DNA of 64,000 nt, taken from the NCBI GenBank assembly GCA_947626745.1, contig CANQTF010000001.1, positions 372,001 through 436,000 on the forward strand, in the 5' to 3' direction. This document shows, one piece after another, positions 1 through 7,488 of the stretch (the first letter of the stretch is position 1; each line of letters begins with the position of its first letter). The translations under genes were made by a program, and so were the position numbers. The notes under the pieces are model-generated. The model made no database searches. It was given only the letters and a program-made list of their open reading frames with translations, and had not been told where the DNA came from. The stretch comes from an uncultured Lachnospiraceae bacterium. Its GTDB lineage: Bacteria > Bacillota > Clostridia > Lachnospirales > Lachnospiraceae.

Positions 1-1182
1 CGTTAACTGCGTGCAGTTTTTAAAGGCTCTGTTGCCGATCTTCTCCACATTGACAAAAGAAACACTCTTGATAAAAGAACCCTCAAAAGCGCTCTCGCCG
101 ATATAGTGGATCTCAGGCGGCAGTTCTATGGTCGATACATTCTGAACATTCTGAAAGGCTTCATCGCCGATAGCCGCGATCGTCGCTTTACCGAGAAGCT
201 TAAACCCGTTCTCGTCAACCTCTCCTGCGGTCTCGACCGCATTATCCTTTTTGCAGGGGATATAGACCTCGTCAGAAACGGCGCCGGCCATCCCGCCTGA
301 CGATCTGTCCGTCATCTTCACCAACACATAGCCGGATAAGGGATCGCCTTCTTCGCCCTCTTTTATCTTACCTGTCGATGTGTCCAGCTTTTTGCCGGAC
401 TTATGGTCGCAGTAATACTCCAGCTTTTGCTCCGCAGTCAGATTGCCGACCTGTCTGCTTAATTCTGGCTCGTTTCCTTCATTACTGTCCTTCCATTGTT
501 GATAGTCTGCCAGATGTTTCGCATAATCATCAGGGAAATACTTCTCTAAGAATTCCCTTGCATTTTTATTTTCTATCGTAGTGCCACTGGGATCCTTTAA
601 GCTATACGTTTTATTGTCACCGTTTGTCGGATCAGCATAAAAAACATCATATTCGGTGGTGCTGACCGTGTCATACATATAGGTAATGTTATAGGGAAGT
701 TTTACATTGTCCTGCCGGAACTCGTCGTTGTATTTAGAGACAACACCGCTCCTTACCTCATTCTTTTCAACAAAATATTCAAACTGCCAGATCAGTTCCC
801 ATGTATTGTCAGAGGTTCTGCGTACAACCAAGGACTTATGTATATCGTCCGAACCCGGAGACACTTTTAACAGACTTGTGCCCGGCTCTTGCGTTTCAGG
901 TTTCGGCTTAGCATCTCCAGTAGTCATGGCTGCATTAAGCCAATAACTCTTTTTAATACCGCCTTCTTGATTATCTTCCTCTCCACTGTTGGCCGGATAA
1001 GCATAATCTATACTATGCGGAGGCGCCGCTATCGTCCTAATATCCGGATTACTCGCCCTGTTCTCCGGCACGGGGATCGCCGCCACACCGATCGCCGTGA
1101 TCATAAGAACAGCCGACAGACTGCGCCTGACGCTTCTCTTTAATCTCCTTCTTGACTTCTTAACCGGTGTTTTCTTAGCCAT
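1..1182 (-). CDS. BspA-like leucine-rich-repeat surface protein (3' part outside window)
   Basis: Reading the minus strand from the ATG at 1182 gives an open frame of 394 codons that continues past the window edge. GGAG lies 8 bases before the start. The first ~40 residues have a Lys/Arg-rich stretch followed by a hydrophobic segment (residues 21-38), as in a long Gram-positive signal peptide. The middle (~50-330) is Asp/Glu/Lys-rich with no domain I recognise. From ~335 on, repeats with Ile-Gly-Asp-Glu-Ala-Phe and Ile-Gly-Glu-Ser-Ala-Phe cores match BspA-type (LRR_5) repeats, which occur in exported adhesins and cell-surface proteins. The anchor, if any, is outside the window. The nearby class B sortase shares its promoter sequence. 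The export and repeat calls are firm; the adhesin role is inferred. Confidence 0.8.
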   Translation of the reverse strand, partial: MAKKTPVKKSRRRLKRSVRRSLSAVLMITAIGVAAIPVPENRASNPDIRTIAAPPHSIDYAYPANSGEEDNQEGGIKKSYWLNAAMTTGDAKPKPETQEPGTSLLKVSPGSDDIHKSLVVRRTSDNTWELIWQFEYFVEKNEVRSGVVSKYNDEFRQDNVKLPYNITYMYDTVSTTEYDVFYADPTNGDNKTYSLKDPSGTTIENKNAREFLEKYFPDDYAKHLADYQQWKDSNEGNEPELSRQVGNLTAEQKLEYYCDHKSGKKLDTSTGKIKEGEEGDPLSGYVLVKMTDRSSGGMAGAVSDEVYIPCKKDNAVETAGEVDENGFKLLGKATIAAIGDEAFQNVQNVSTIELPPEIHYIGESAFEGSFIKSVSFVNVEKIGNRAFKNCTQLT

Positions 1183-1503
1183 TACTTTTTCTCCTTTTAC
1201 TGCGTGAAATCCGTATACCCTTTGTAAAATTCGATCTATAACTTTGTGCGGGCCTGTCAGATGCCCTGCTTTGATACCCACTACATATATATATCGTCCG
1301 TTTTGCGCCATAAAATTAGACTTGTATGTATGGGACGATAAAGAATCCACTACACATCAGCATACAGTATAATTTTACTATATCCTGAGATTTATGCAAG
1401 TGTTTTGTCAGAATTCCAACTTTTATTTTACACCGAAATCTATCCAAGATTCCCTATAATGCATGCAGGGACCCGCCATTTTATCGACAAGTCCCCTATG
1501 TTT
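1183..1503. other. Intergenic region between surface protein and nuclease gene
   Basis: These 321 bases are AT-rich and carry the surface-protein promoter and its long leader. I see no further open frame. Short GGGAC/GTCCC arms occur near 1468-1498 but lack a T-run, so I do not call a terminator there. Confidence 0.6.
1372..1399 (-). promoter_or_regulatory. Promoter of the surface-protein gene
   Basis: On the minus strand, TTGCAT (1399-1394) and TAAAAT (1377-1372) are 16 bases apart. The whole block, including TGACAAAA just upstream, is repeated almost unchanged at 6168-6206 in front of the sortase gene. The leader to the start codon is about 180 bases. Confidence 0.55.
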
Positions 1504-2589
1504 TTACATATTCCGTTCAAATTCTTCGATGCTGTTTGCCCGAGCCGCCAGCTTATGCCAGCGGCTTAAGACGGCCGGGTCATCCTGTGTCTCAATCAGT
1601 TCCATGACCCGCGGCGGGATCTGTCCCAGATCCCGCAAAAGTTCCGTTATGGCATTGATCATGCCCTGTCCGATCCCTTTTCTGCGCCCAAACTCAATAA
1701 ATTCCGTTGCCATATCGCTCATATCTACCTTACCGTCCTCTCCGTATTCTTTTACCTTCATCAACTCACTCGCTCCGGTATACTCCACTATCGCCTCATA
1801 GGTGTCTGACTCCATGGCCCGATACGCCGGATCGTTCGCCATTAACTGGTATAGTTTCTCCGGCTCCTTTGCATACCGCAGACAGTCGAAAACCTGCTTG
1901 ACATCCGTTCTAAATACTTCCGTGTTCTCAAATTTCCGCACTTCGCACACATAAATCTTATAGTCATTTACGATGTCCTGCAGTTCAGGCGGAACACCCT
2001 CTAAATCCAATATCTCCCGCAGCGTCGTGGCCCCGTCCCAATCCTCGCCGTAATAGAGTACAATCGTCACGCAGGGCGACAGTCTGCTGTCTTTTGTAAA
2101 GCCCGACAGAAACTCTGCTTTCGTGACCTCTCCTTTCTTCCTGTTCCGGACTTTCCTCCCGATCTGCACCGCCTGTTTCTCATACTCTGCGGTGTCATAG
2201 GACATGCACCGCAACGGCATCAGATAATTTGTATCCTCCTGATTCTCAATGCCGATCACCATGAAGTTCACTCCGAAAGCCGCCCGCCGCAGCAAGTCGC
2301 GGTTTCGGTTTTTCAGATTGCCGCTCTTCATTTTATTGGGGCTTCGGCCATTGCTTCCGCCCTCGCTTACACCTTCTCTGCCGCTCCCGCTCTCGCCATA
2401 AGCCGCAATAGTAAATTGTCCTGTCTGGCTGTCCAGCTCCGTAAGATCCTCCGCCGCCAGCACCTGTCTGCCCGCGCATACCACGCCATTGACCAGATCG
2501 GCGAAGCGTGCCGGATCGTACAGATAGCCTTTCTTCTGCAGGTCTTTCCTTCCCACTCTTCTTCCTCCCTTATTTGATTTTGTGTCCAT
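1504..2589 (-). CDS. Rpn/YhgA-like PD-(D/E)XK nuclease family protein
   Basis: The product has 361 residues from the ATG at 2589; the open frame extends further upstream but only through the duplicated leader. The core contains a hydrophobic strand ending in Ile-Gly-Ile-Glu-Asn-Gln, the E-x-Q signature of the Rpn / Transposase_31 branch of the PD-(D/E)XK nucleases, and then Leu-Pro-Leu-Arg. Family members are recombination-promoting nucleases of mobile, fast-evolving gene sets. The first 15 residues and the last ~52 nearly match the next gene upstream, while the cores differ completely. The N-terminal part looks shortened compared with full-length relatives, so activity is uncertain. Confidence 0.7.
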   Translation of the reverse strand: MDTKSNKGGRRVGRKDLQKKGYLYDPARFADLVNGVVCAGRQVLAAEDLTELDSQTGQFTIAAYGESGSGREGVSEGGSNGRSPNKMKSGNLKNRNRDLLRRAAFGVNFMVIGIENQEDTNYLMPLRCMSYDTAEYEKQAVQIGRKVRNRKKGEVTKAEFLSGFTKDSRLSPCVTIVLYYGEDWDGATTLREILDLEGVPPELQDIVNDYKIYVCEVRKFENTEVFRTDVKQVFDCLRYAKEPEKLYQLMANDPAYRAMESDTYEAIVEYTGASELMKVKEYGEDGKVDMSDMATEFIEFGRRKGIGQGMINAITELLRDLGQIPPRVMELIETQDDPAVLSRWHKLAARANSIEEFERNM

Positions 2590-2766
2590 ATAAGGGATTC
2601 TCTCAGAACAGAAATTCAGACATGCGTTCAGAACGTTCAGATCTCCCAGATATGTTTGTTTATAAGATAGCACGATCTTGTGCCGGATGCAATATCTTTT
2701 TCCAAAAATAATAAACGTTTTGTCGTTTATTGTGTTCAGTCTACTCTCTTTGCTACAACCGCATAA
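2543..2766. repeat. 224-bp direct repeat, copy 1
   Basis: This block recurs at 3636-3859, offset by exactly 1093 bases, with only a few differences near its left end. On the minus strand it holds a short reading-frame tail ending in Val-Val-Ala-Lys-Arg-Val-Asp-stop, a terminator hairpin, the leader and the first codons of the nuclease gene. The tail and hairpin resemble the 3' end of the sortase gene (4870-4933), so the copy carries a junction from a former sortase-nuclease arrangement. Confidence 0.9.
2704..2731 (-). terminator. Intrinsic terminator inside direct repeat copy 1
   Basis: On the minus strand AATAAACG and CGTTTATT form an 8-bp stem, followed by ATTTTT. The same hairpin occurs at 3797-3824 and, with a G-T pair, after the sortase gene at 4877-4903. 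Confidence 0.65.
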
Positions 2767-2813
2767 GCATCTGACTCCATTGCCTGATACGCCGGATCGT
2801 TCGCCATTAACTC
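2736..2813 (-). pseudogene. Remnant: nuclease C-terminal piece joined to a sortase-like tail
   Basis: The minus-strand frame reads Leu-Met-Ala-Asn-Asp-Pro-Ala-Tyr-Gln-Ala-Met-Glu-Ser-Asp-Ala-Tyr, almost the same as an internal stretch of the nuclease gene at 1504-2589. It then runs into Ala-Val-Val-Ala-Lys-Arg-Val-Asp-stop, which resembles the sortase C-terminus (Val-Val-Val-Ala-Lys-Arg-Val-Ser-stop). It has no start of its own and abuts the 3' end of the second nuclease gene. It is best read as a recombination scar. Confidence 0.65.
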
Positions 2814-3682
2814 GCATTCATATTCCGTTCAAACTCTTCGATGCTGTTTGCCCGAGCCGCCAGTTTATGCCAACGGCTTAAGACGGCCGGGTCATCCTGT
2901 GCCTCGATCAGTTCCATGACCCGCGGCGGAACCTGCCCCAGATCCTCCAGCAACTCCGTTATGGCCTTTTCCATGCCGTTCAAAACTCCTTCTTCTCTTA
3001 CTTCATCCCATATCCTGCTCATATCGGTCACTCCCTTCTCATCCTCTTTGAAATGTCTCGCTTTCCGTGCCAGTGCCTCATAGTGCATCTCGTCCGGGTC
3101 GGTGCAGCAGAAGTCGTGCATCAGTCTGCCGATCGCGTCCTCTCCTCTGTATGCGCCATTCACATACAGGATATGGGAGCCGTCTCCGAACAGCACCCGC
3201 TCTTCACCCACGGACATGTACCTCTCGACAGGGTAAAACGCCCTGTCTCCTCTCATCACATCATGCTCTGTGATAAAGATCACATAGCTGTCCGGCAGTG
3301 CCTCTGCCGTTTCGCCCGCCCGCAGCATATGCATGTCGAGAAGACTGCTGTTGTACCGCGCCCTCTTTGCTCCCGCGCCGGCATCACAGCGCTGGATCTC
3401 CACATCGAACTCCCTGCCTGTGACATCTGCCGCATGGACGTCCAAAACCGCCGAACGCCCGTACAGATTCTTCACAGGCTCCTGCACCCGGACAGACCTG
3501 ACCCTGACCTCTTCTCCCAAGACGATGCCGAGGATCAGACTCACAGCCTCATGATCGTCCGCCAGACAGAGGGTCATAAATTCATCGTCCATATATCTGA
3601 GCGCCCTGATACGCTGCAGATCCTGCCAATACGCCTCTTTCCTTCCCACTCTTTTCCCTCCCTTATTTGATTTTGTGTCCAT
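2807..3682 (-). CDS. Rpn-type PD-(D/E)XK nuclease family protein (PDDEXK_2-like)
   Basis: The product has 291 residues from the ATG at 3682. The first third shows Ala-Val-Leu-Asp-Val followed 13 residues later by Asp-Val-Glu-Ile-Gln-Arg, the D...E-x-Q metal site of the PDDEXK_2 / Rpn nucleases. Arg-Ala-Arg-Tyr-Asn and Tyr-Val-Ile-Phe-Ile-Thr follow, as usual in the family. The length is normal for an intact protein. The last ~52 residues and the leader are shared with the gene at 1504-2589, but this one ends Met-Asn-Ala-Ser because it is joined to the remnant at 2736-2813. Such proteins are associated with recombination and genome defence; the cellular target is unknown. Confidence 0.75.
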   Translation of the reverse strand: MDTKSNKGGKRVGRKEAYWQDLQRIRALRYMDDEFMTLCLADDHEAVSLILGIVLGEEVRVRSVRVQEPVKNLYGRSAVLDVHAADVTGREFDVEIQRCDAGAGAKRARYNSSLLDMHMLRAGETAEALPDSYVIFITEHDVMRGDRAFYPVERYMSVGEERVLFGDGSHILYVNGAYRGEDAIGRLMHDFCCTDPDEMHYEALARKARHFKEDEKGVTDMSRIWDEVREEGVLNGMEKAITELLEDLGQVPPRVMELIEAQDDPAVLSRWHKLAARANSIEEFERNMNAS

Positions 3683-3859
3683 ATAAGGGATTCTCTCAGA
3701 ACAGAAATTCAGACATGCGTTCAGAACGTTCAGATCTCCCAGATATGTTTGTTTATAAGATAGCACGATCTTGTGCCGGATGCAATATCTTTTTCCAAAA
3801 ATAATAAACGTTTTGTCGTTTATTGTGTTCAGTCTACTCTCTTTGCTACAACCGCATAA
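3636..3859. repeat. 224-bp direct repeat, copy 2
   Basis: This is the second copy of the block at 2543-2766. Here the left part is the start of the nuclease gene at 2807-3682, and the right end stops 5 bases short of the stop codon of the retropepsin-like gene. The sortase-tail homology at 3829-3859 is cut off at this boundary, which suggests that the AT-rich gene pair entered between the sortase and the nuclease genes. Confidence 0.9.
3797..3824 (-). terminator. Terminator after the retropepsin-like gene (repeat copy 2)
   Basis: The 8-bp stem AATAAACG/CGTTTATT is followed on the minus strand by ATTTTT. It is the repeat-borne copy of the sortase terminator and would end transcripts of the AT-rich gene pair. 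Confidence 0.65.
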
Positions 3860-3864
3860 AATTC

Positions 3865-4506
3865 TTATTTATTTTTACATAAATCTATGTATTCTTCAAC
3901 TTCCCGCATAGCGCTGTCCATTTCATCCCTATTGTTTGAATTTTTTATAGCGAACATATATGTTTTTCCACTGCTATGGTATATTTTGGTATATAATTCT
4001 TTGATGATGTGCATACCTATCAAATTTATACCATTTGTACTATATGACAGCATAATGTCAAAATTTCCAAGTGGCACATTATCTATCACCAAGCCCGTAA
4101 TCGGATATTTATATCTGACATTTTTTGAATCAAATAACATCTTTCTGTCATCGAGCGTTATATTTCTGTCTATCAAGTTTTCTAATTCATTTTCATTTTT
4201 ACAGATTTCTTTATAATAATTGATTTTATTTACAAGTTGCTTTATATATTCCAAATCGCTGCCCTTGCTCTCCACTCCGACCCCAATTCCCAAAACAGAG
4301 TCTCTATGATATAATATATTGCGTTGTATATCCTCCAAGGATTTTCCATATCTGTTTAAGCTGTTGAAAGATACTAAGCTATGAGAACAACCTGTATCAA
4401 ATACCGCATCTGCTATGATCTGTGCGCCGCCAAAAGCTTCAAATTGCATTGGAAATCTGAATGAGCCATAGTCTACTTCTCCTATGATAATATCTTTAGT
4501 ATTCAT
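3865..4506 (-). CDS. Retropepsin-like aspartic protease (clan AA), AT-rich
   Basis: The product has 213 residues from the ATG at 4506; a TTG at 4530 is an alternative start. Phe-Asp-Thr-Gly-Cys-Ser-His-Ser at 36-43 is the D-T-G catalytic loop of a single-domain, retropepsin-type aspartyl protease. Ile-Asn-Leu-Ile-Gly at 160-164 fits the second hydrophobic-hydrophobic-Gly motif. A charged insertion of ~70 residues lies between them. No signal peptide or membrane segment is visible, so it should be cytoplasmic and active as a dimer. The ATG overlaps the end of the upstream small gene by 11 bases, so the two are probably co-translated. Base composition is far more AT-rich than the neighbours, a sign of transfer. 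The substrate is unknown. Confidence 0.7.
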   Translation of the reverse strand: MNTKDIIIGEVDYGSFRFPMQFEAFGGAQIIADAVFDTGCSHSLVSFNSLNRYGKSLEDIQRNILYHRDSVLGIGVGVESKGSDLEYIKQLVNKINYYKEICKNENELENLIDRNITLDDRKMLFDSKNVRYKYPITGLVIDNVPLGNFDIMLSYSTNGINLIGMHIIKELYTKIYHSSGKTYMFAIKNSNNRDEMDSAMREVEEYIDLCKNK

Positions 4507-4762
4507 ATTCACAATACTTTTCCCTTTCAAGTGAGTTATTATATACCAAGGTAGAATTTGGTTTTGATAATTCTATATAAGTATCTGAATAACTGTCCAA
4601 TATCCCCTCTACTGTTGAACTGCCTGTCATATTTTTTATAATTTTAACATCCGTCAAAATGATGTACATATCGAGTATATCTTTTAATTGTCTGGTAGTT
4701 ACTCTTTTTCCCCTATATGATTGCAAATCGTTGATCGTTAAACGCTTCTCTGCCGCTTTCAT
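4496..4762 (-). CDS. Small protein of unknown function, partner of the retropepsin-like gene
   Basis: The 88-residue product starts at the ATG at 4762, preceded by AAAGGAG 10 bases upstream. An in-frame TTG at 4834 would add 24 residues but has no ribosome site and lies over a likely promoter. I do not recognise a domain. The sequence is polar, has no signal peptide, and carries a short hydrophobic stretch (Leu-Asp-Met-Tyr-Ile-Ile-Leu) near residue 31. It overlaps the protease gene by 11 bases and shares its AT-rich composition. It may be a substrate, regulator or adaptor of the protease; this is inference from linkage. Confidence 0.6.
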   Translation of the reverse strand: MKAAEKRLTINDLQSYRGKRVTTRQLKDILDMYIILTDVKIIKNMTGSSTVEGILDSYSDTYIELSKPNSTLVYNNSLEREKYCEYEY

Positions 4763-4822
4763 ATATCCTTGTCTCCTTTCATCAGAATCTAAAGATACAT
4801 AAGCTCTTTCCTGCTCACTTAT

Positions 4823-4851
4823 AGTATATAGCAAAGCCTGTAAATTTACAA
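4823..4851 (-). promoter_or_regulatory. Promoter of the AT-rich gene pair
   Basis: On the minus strand TTGTAA (4851-4846) and TATACT (4828-4823) are separated by 17 bases. The expected start of transcription falls near 4816, about 55 bases before the ATG at 4762. Confidence 0.5.
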
Positions 4852-4876
4852 ATCGTTATGCTTAATTTAATTTAGC

Positions 4877-4903
4877 AAAAATAATAAACGTTTTTCGTCT
4901 ATT
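4877..4903 (-). terminator. Terminator of the sortase gene
   Basis: AATAGACG pairs with CGTTTATT (one G-T pair) and is followed by ATTTTT on the minus strand. It begins 4 bases after the sortase stop codon. Confidence 0.7.
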
Positions 4904-4907
4904 ATAC

Positions 4908-6101
4908 TCAGGATACTCTCTTTGCCACAACCACAAAACGCCCGTCTGTCTCCGAGTTGTCGCAGGTGGACAGCGTCAGCAGTTCATCTCCGTAGCTCGC
5001 CGTAACGCCGGTGTCATACAGGGACAGAGCCGCCATTTCCTGCATGTCTGAGTCAAACTCTTTTGCGGAAGACGCGTCCAAGAATTGGTAATACTTAAAT
5101 ACGACTTCGTCCTCGTTGTAGATTCTGGAGCGAAACACGTACATGACCTCATATGTGCCTTTTTCATATATGGTATCGAATCGGATCGTCGAATGCTCCC
5201 TGCAGTAATCTTCGCTGCTGTACAGATTCAAATTGCCGAACATCTTGCCAGACTTCATGTGATGTCCATATATGATGAGGTTCGTGTTCCTATGTACCAC
5301 ATCGCAGTCCTTATCCAGAAAAAGGCTGCCGTTCTTGTCATACTCCTGATCGTAATTGTGATCAAGATAATACTCGTTGTTGACTGTCTGCATGACCGGA
5401 TAGTCGATGTTGGTATCGTCGATCTTGAGCCAGCCGATCAGGCTTTTATTTTTATTGTAGAGCGTTTGGTATTCCTCGAGCACCTCCAGCTCGACGTCCT
5501 CCTCGTCCGTGTAATGGATCGTCACGGTGGAAGGCGCGCCGGACGCCAGCGTCCGGTTTCCCTTGAGATCTGCGAGATCCTCATAGCTCGATTCCGTCCT
5601 GTCGGCAAAATAGTAATACACGCCGAAGCAGAGGAAGCTTGCGGCCGCGACGACGGAACAGAGCGCGAGCATGAATCTGCGGCGTCTTTCCCTCTTTTTC
5701 AGTTCTGCGAGAATGACCTTCTGCATGTCCTTGTCGTAATCCTGCAGAGAGAGATTCCTGTCTGTCTTCCGGCTGCCGCCGGCTTTCCCGGACTCGGATT
5801 TTGCCGCTTTCTTCCCGCCCCTGCGCTCTTTCTTCCCGGCCGGGAGTCTGCTGTCTTTATCATATCCCTGCCGCCGAAACTGCTGCGCCAGTTCATATAT
5901 CTCATCGTCAAAATCATTTCCCACCACGGTCTCAAAACGATATCTGCCCGTCTGCATATCCGTGTATAACGTGATGACTTCGCCGGGCTGTTCCATATCG
6001 ACCTGTGCCTTGATCGTATCTATCTTTGCCTGATCCCGCAGCGCCGCGCGATAATCCGCCTCGGTGCGGAACTTCCTGCCTGCAACCTCTAACCCCGCCA
6101 T
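4908..6101 (-). CDS. Class B sortase with a large cytoplasmic N-terminal domain
   Basis: I place the start at the ATG at 6101 because AAAGGAG sits 8 bases before it; the longer frame from 6152 begins too close to the promoter. The product has 397 residues. Residues 1-140 are hydrophilic and Lys/Arg-rich and precede one membrane helix (~143-165), so they should face the cytoplasm. The outside part is a sortase: Tyr-Gly-His-His-Met (~279-283), Leu-Ser-Thr-Cys (377-380, nucleophile) and the downstream Arg at ~388. These enzymes anchor proteins to the wall by transpeptidation at a sorting signal. An N-terminal soluble domain this long is unusual for the class. The surface protein at 1-1182 may be a client. 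Confidence 0.88.
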   Translation of the reverse strand: MAGLEVAGRKFRTEADYRAALRDQAKIDTIKAQVDMEQPGEVITLYTDMQTGRYRFETVVGNDFDDEIYELAQQFRRQGYDKDSRLPAGKKERRGGKKAAKSESGKAGGSRKTDRNLSLQDYDKDMQKVILAELKKRERRRRFMLALCSVVAAASFLCFGVYYYFADRTESSYEDLADLKGNRTLASGAPSTVTIHYTDEEDVELEVLEEYQTLYNKNKSLIGWLKIDDTNIDYPVMQTVNNEYYLDHNYDQEYDKNGSLFLDKDCDVVHRNTNLIIYGHHMKSGKMFGNLNLYSSEDYCREHSTIRFDTIYEKGTYEVMYVFRSRIYNEDEVVFKYYQFLDASSAKEFDSDMQEMAALSLYDTGVTASYGDELLTLSTCDNSETDGRFVVVAKRVS

Positions 6102-6167
6102 GGGGATCGCTCCTTTACCTGCCAGGGGCTCATGTGCCTGCCCCAAGGGCAACTGAAATATATTATA

Positions 6168-6195
6168 ATTTTACTATATTTCGGAATTTATTCAA
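6168..6195 (-). promoter_or_regulatory. Promoter of the sortase gene
   Basis: On the minus strand TTGAAT (6195-6190) and TAAAAT (6173-6168) are 16 bases apart, preceded by TGACAAAA. The arrangement and most bases match the promoter at 1372-1399. The predicted start near 6161 supports translation from 6101 rather than 6152. Confidence 0.6.
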
Positions 6196-6261
6196 GTATT
6201 TTGTCACCAACCGGCGGCGCCCACATAGGATATACCATAAACAACATTTGGAGGCTTAACA

Positions 6262-6492
6262 ATGAGCGATTTATCAGCAACTCAGTGCGGATGCAACAAC
6301 AATAACGGCGGCTTTTTCAACAACAATGGCGGCGGATGCTGCACATGGATCTGGCTGCTCCTGCTTTTATCCGCTTGCGGAAATGACAATGACGGCTGCG
6401 GCGGCGGATTCAGCCTGTTCAACAACAACGGCGGAAGCTGCTGCAATACGTTGATCTGGCTGCTCATCCTTTCCAGCTGCTGCGGCAACTGA
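6262..6492 (+). CDS. Small Cys/Asn/Gly-rich protein (HCB-13-like)
   Basis: The 76-residue product consists of two similar halves. Each has runs of Asn and Gly, a Cys-Cys pair, and a short hydrophobic stretch (Trp-Ile-Trp-Leu-Leu-Leu-Leu-Leu; Leu-Ile-Trp-Leu-Leu-Ile-Leu) ending in Ser plus Cys-Gly-Asn. GGAGG lies 8 bases before the ATG. Short proteins with this look are common in Clostridia under the name chorion class high-cysteine HCB protein 13; their function is not established. A surface or spore-layer role is possible but not shown. Confidence 0.65.
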   Translation: MSDLSATQCGCNNNNGGFFNNNGGGCCTWIWLLLLLSACGNDNDGCGGGFSLFNNNGGSCCNTLIWLLILSSCCGN

Positions 6493-6536
6493 TCTTCACA
6501 GATGATCCCCTTTACACATCTATTTTTCACATCTGG

Positions 6537-6571
6537 GGAAATAGGCTCCATATCCAACGGAGCCTATTTCC
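6537..6571. terminator. Perfect 13-bp hairpin after the Cys-rich gene
   Basis: GGAAATAGGCTCC and GGAGCCTATTTCC flank a 9-base loop. No T-run follows directly, so it may be a terminator or processing hairpin. It lies 45 bases after the stop at 6492 and 56 bases before the next start. Confidence 0.45.
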
Positions 6572-6627
6572 CGCAAATGAAGCATATACTGTAGGGGAGA
6601 TCTATCGGCATCGGAAAGGCGTACCCC

Positions 6628-7179
6628 ATGGCAGGAAAAGGTGAAGAAGCGGAGAACGTAATGGCATTTGATGCCTTATATACCACAAATGAGATCCAGA
6701 AATGCAAGGTTCTTCTGCCCTACATAGACCCCTCCATGCAAAAGCATCTTGCGGTCTATATCAAATATATGGAACTGCAGTACACGATGAAATATGTGCG
6801 CAGACATCCGTCCCAGATCAACGGCTGCAGTATCCCTTCCGATGAAAGACCCGACCTGCGTTCACTGTGCCGCCAGCTGTCTTACTACTCCACGCCGGAG
6901 GAGATCAGGCAATTGGAGCAGTTACAGAATATGTTACGAACGATGGAAACGATGCAGGAAATGACGCAGACCATGGCGGCCCTGCAGGAGGCTTTTCCGG
7001 ATCTGTCCGACGTTATGCCCTTCGGAAACGACGCTGCGTTTTCCGATACGGAAAACGCAGGAACATCGCAGACGGGTACGTCCTCGATCATAGATATGAT
7101 GATGGGCATGCTCACGCCGGAACAGAAAACGATGTATGAAATGTTCCGGCAGACAGATCCCGACAAGGACTCCAAGTGA
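6628..7179 (+). CDS. Hypothetical protein, helical, Met/Gln-rich
   Basis: The product has 183 residues from 6628 (AAAGG 8 bases upstream) or 172 from 6661 (GGAG 7 bases upstream); both starts are plausible. The sequence is soluble and predicted helical, with a Met/Gln/Glu-rich coiled stretch (~95-125) and a low-complexity Thr/Ser segment before a final amphipathic helix. I do not recognise the family. The next small gene follows after 39 bases and is probably co-transcribed. Confidence 0.6.
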   Translation: MAGKGEEAENVMAFDALYTTNEIQKCKVLLPYIDPSMQKHLAVYIKYMELQYTMKYVRRHPSQINGCSIPSDERPDLRSLCRQLSYYSTPEEIRQLEQLQNMLRTMETMQEMTQTMAALQEAFPDLSDVMPFGNDAAFSDTENAGTSQTGTSSIIDMMMGMLTPEQKTMYEMFRQTDPDKDSK

Positions 7180-7218
7180 GATATCCCGAATTTATCAAGA
7201 AAAAACGGAGGTTACAAC

Positions 7219-7485
7219 ATGACCACCAACTGGATGGAAGACCCCGCCGTCGCACATATCGACCGGGCAAAACTCGACTTTTTACAGTCTCTCGTCTTTG
7301 AGAGCCGTTCTCTCACCAAGGAGCAGATGCTCCCTTTCTTTATGGCTGCCGCCAAGAAAAGCATGGACAGCCATATTTCTTTCAGCAGCGAAGAGGTGTC
7401 CGCTATCACCGACACGATACGCAGATACGCGGCGCCGGAAGAACTGGAACGGATCGACAGGCTGATGAGTCTCAGGCGAAAATAG
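7219..7485 (+). CDS. Hypothetical small helical protein
   Basis: The product has 88 residues, with GGAGG 8 bases before the ATG. It is soluble, charged and entirely helical in appearance, with a basic end (Leu-Met-Ser-Leu-Arg-Arg-Lys). I recognise no domain. It ends 3 bases before the stop of the convergent leuS gene, so both genes use a very tight boundary without a separate terminator. The preceding gene has a similar composition and the pair may act together. Confidence 0.6.
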   Translation: MTTNWMEDPAVAHIDRAKLDFLQSLVFESRSLTKEQMLPFFMAAAKKSMDSHISFSSEEVSAITDTIRRYAAPEELERIDRLMSLRRK

Positions 7486-7488
7486 CCG

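Noticed and set aside
4763..4834. Longer start (TTG at 4834) for the small partner of the retropepsin-like gene
   Set aside because: It overlaps a likely promoter and lacks a ribosome site, while the ATG at 4762 has AAAGGAG.
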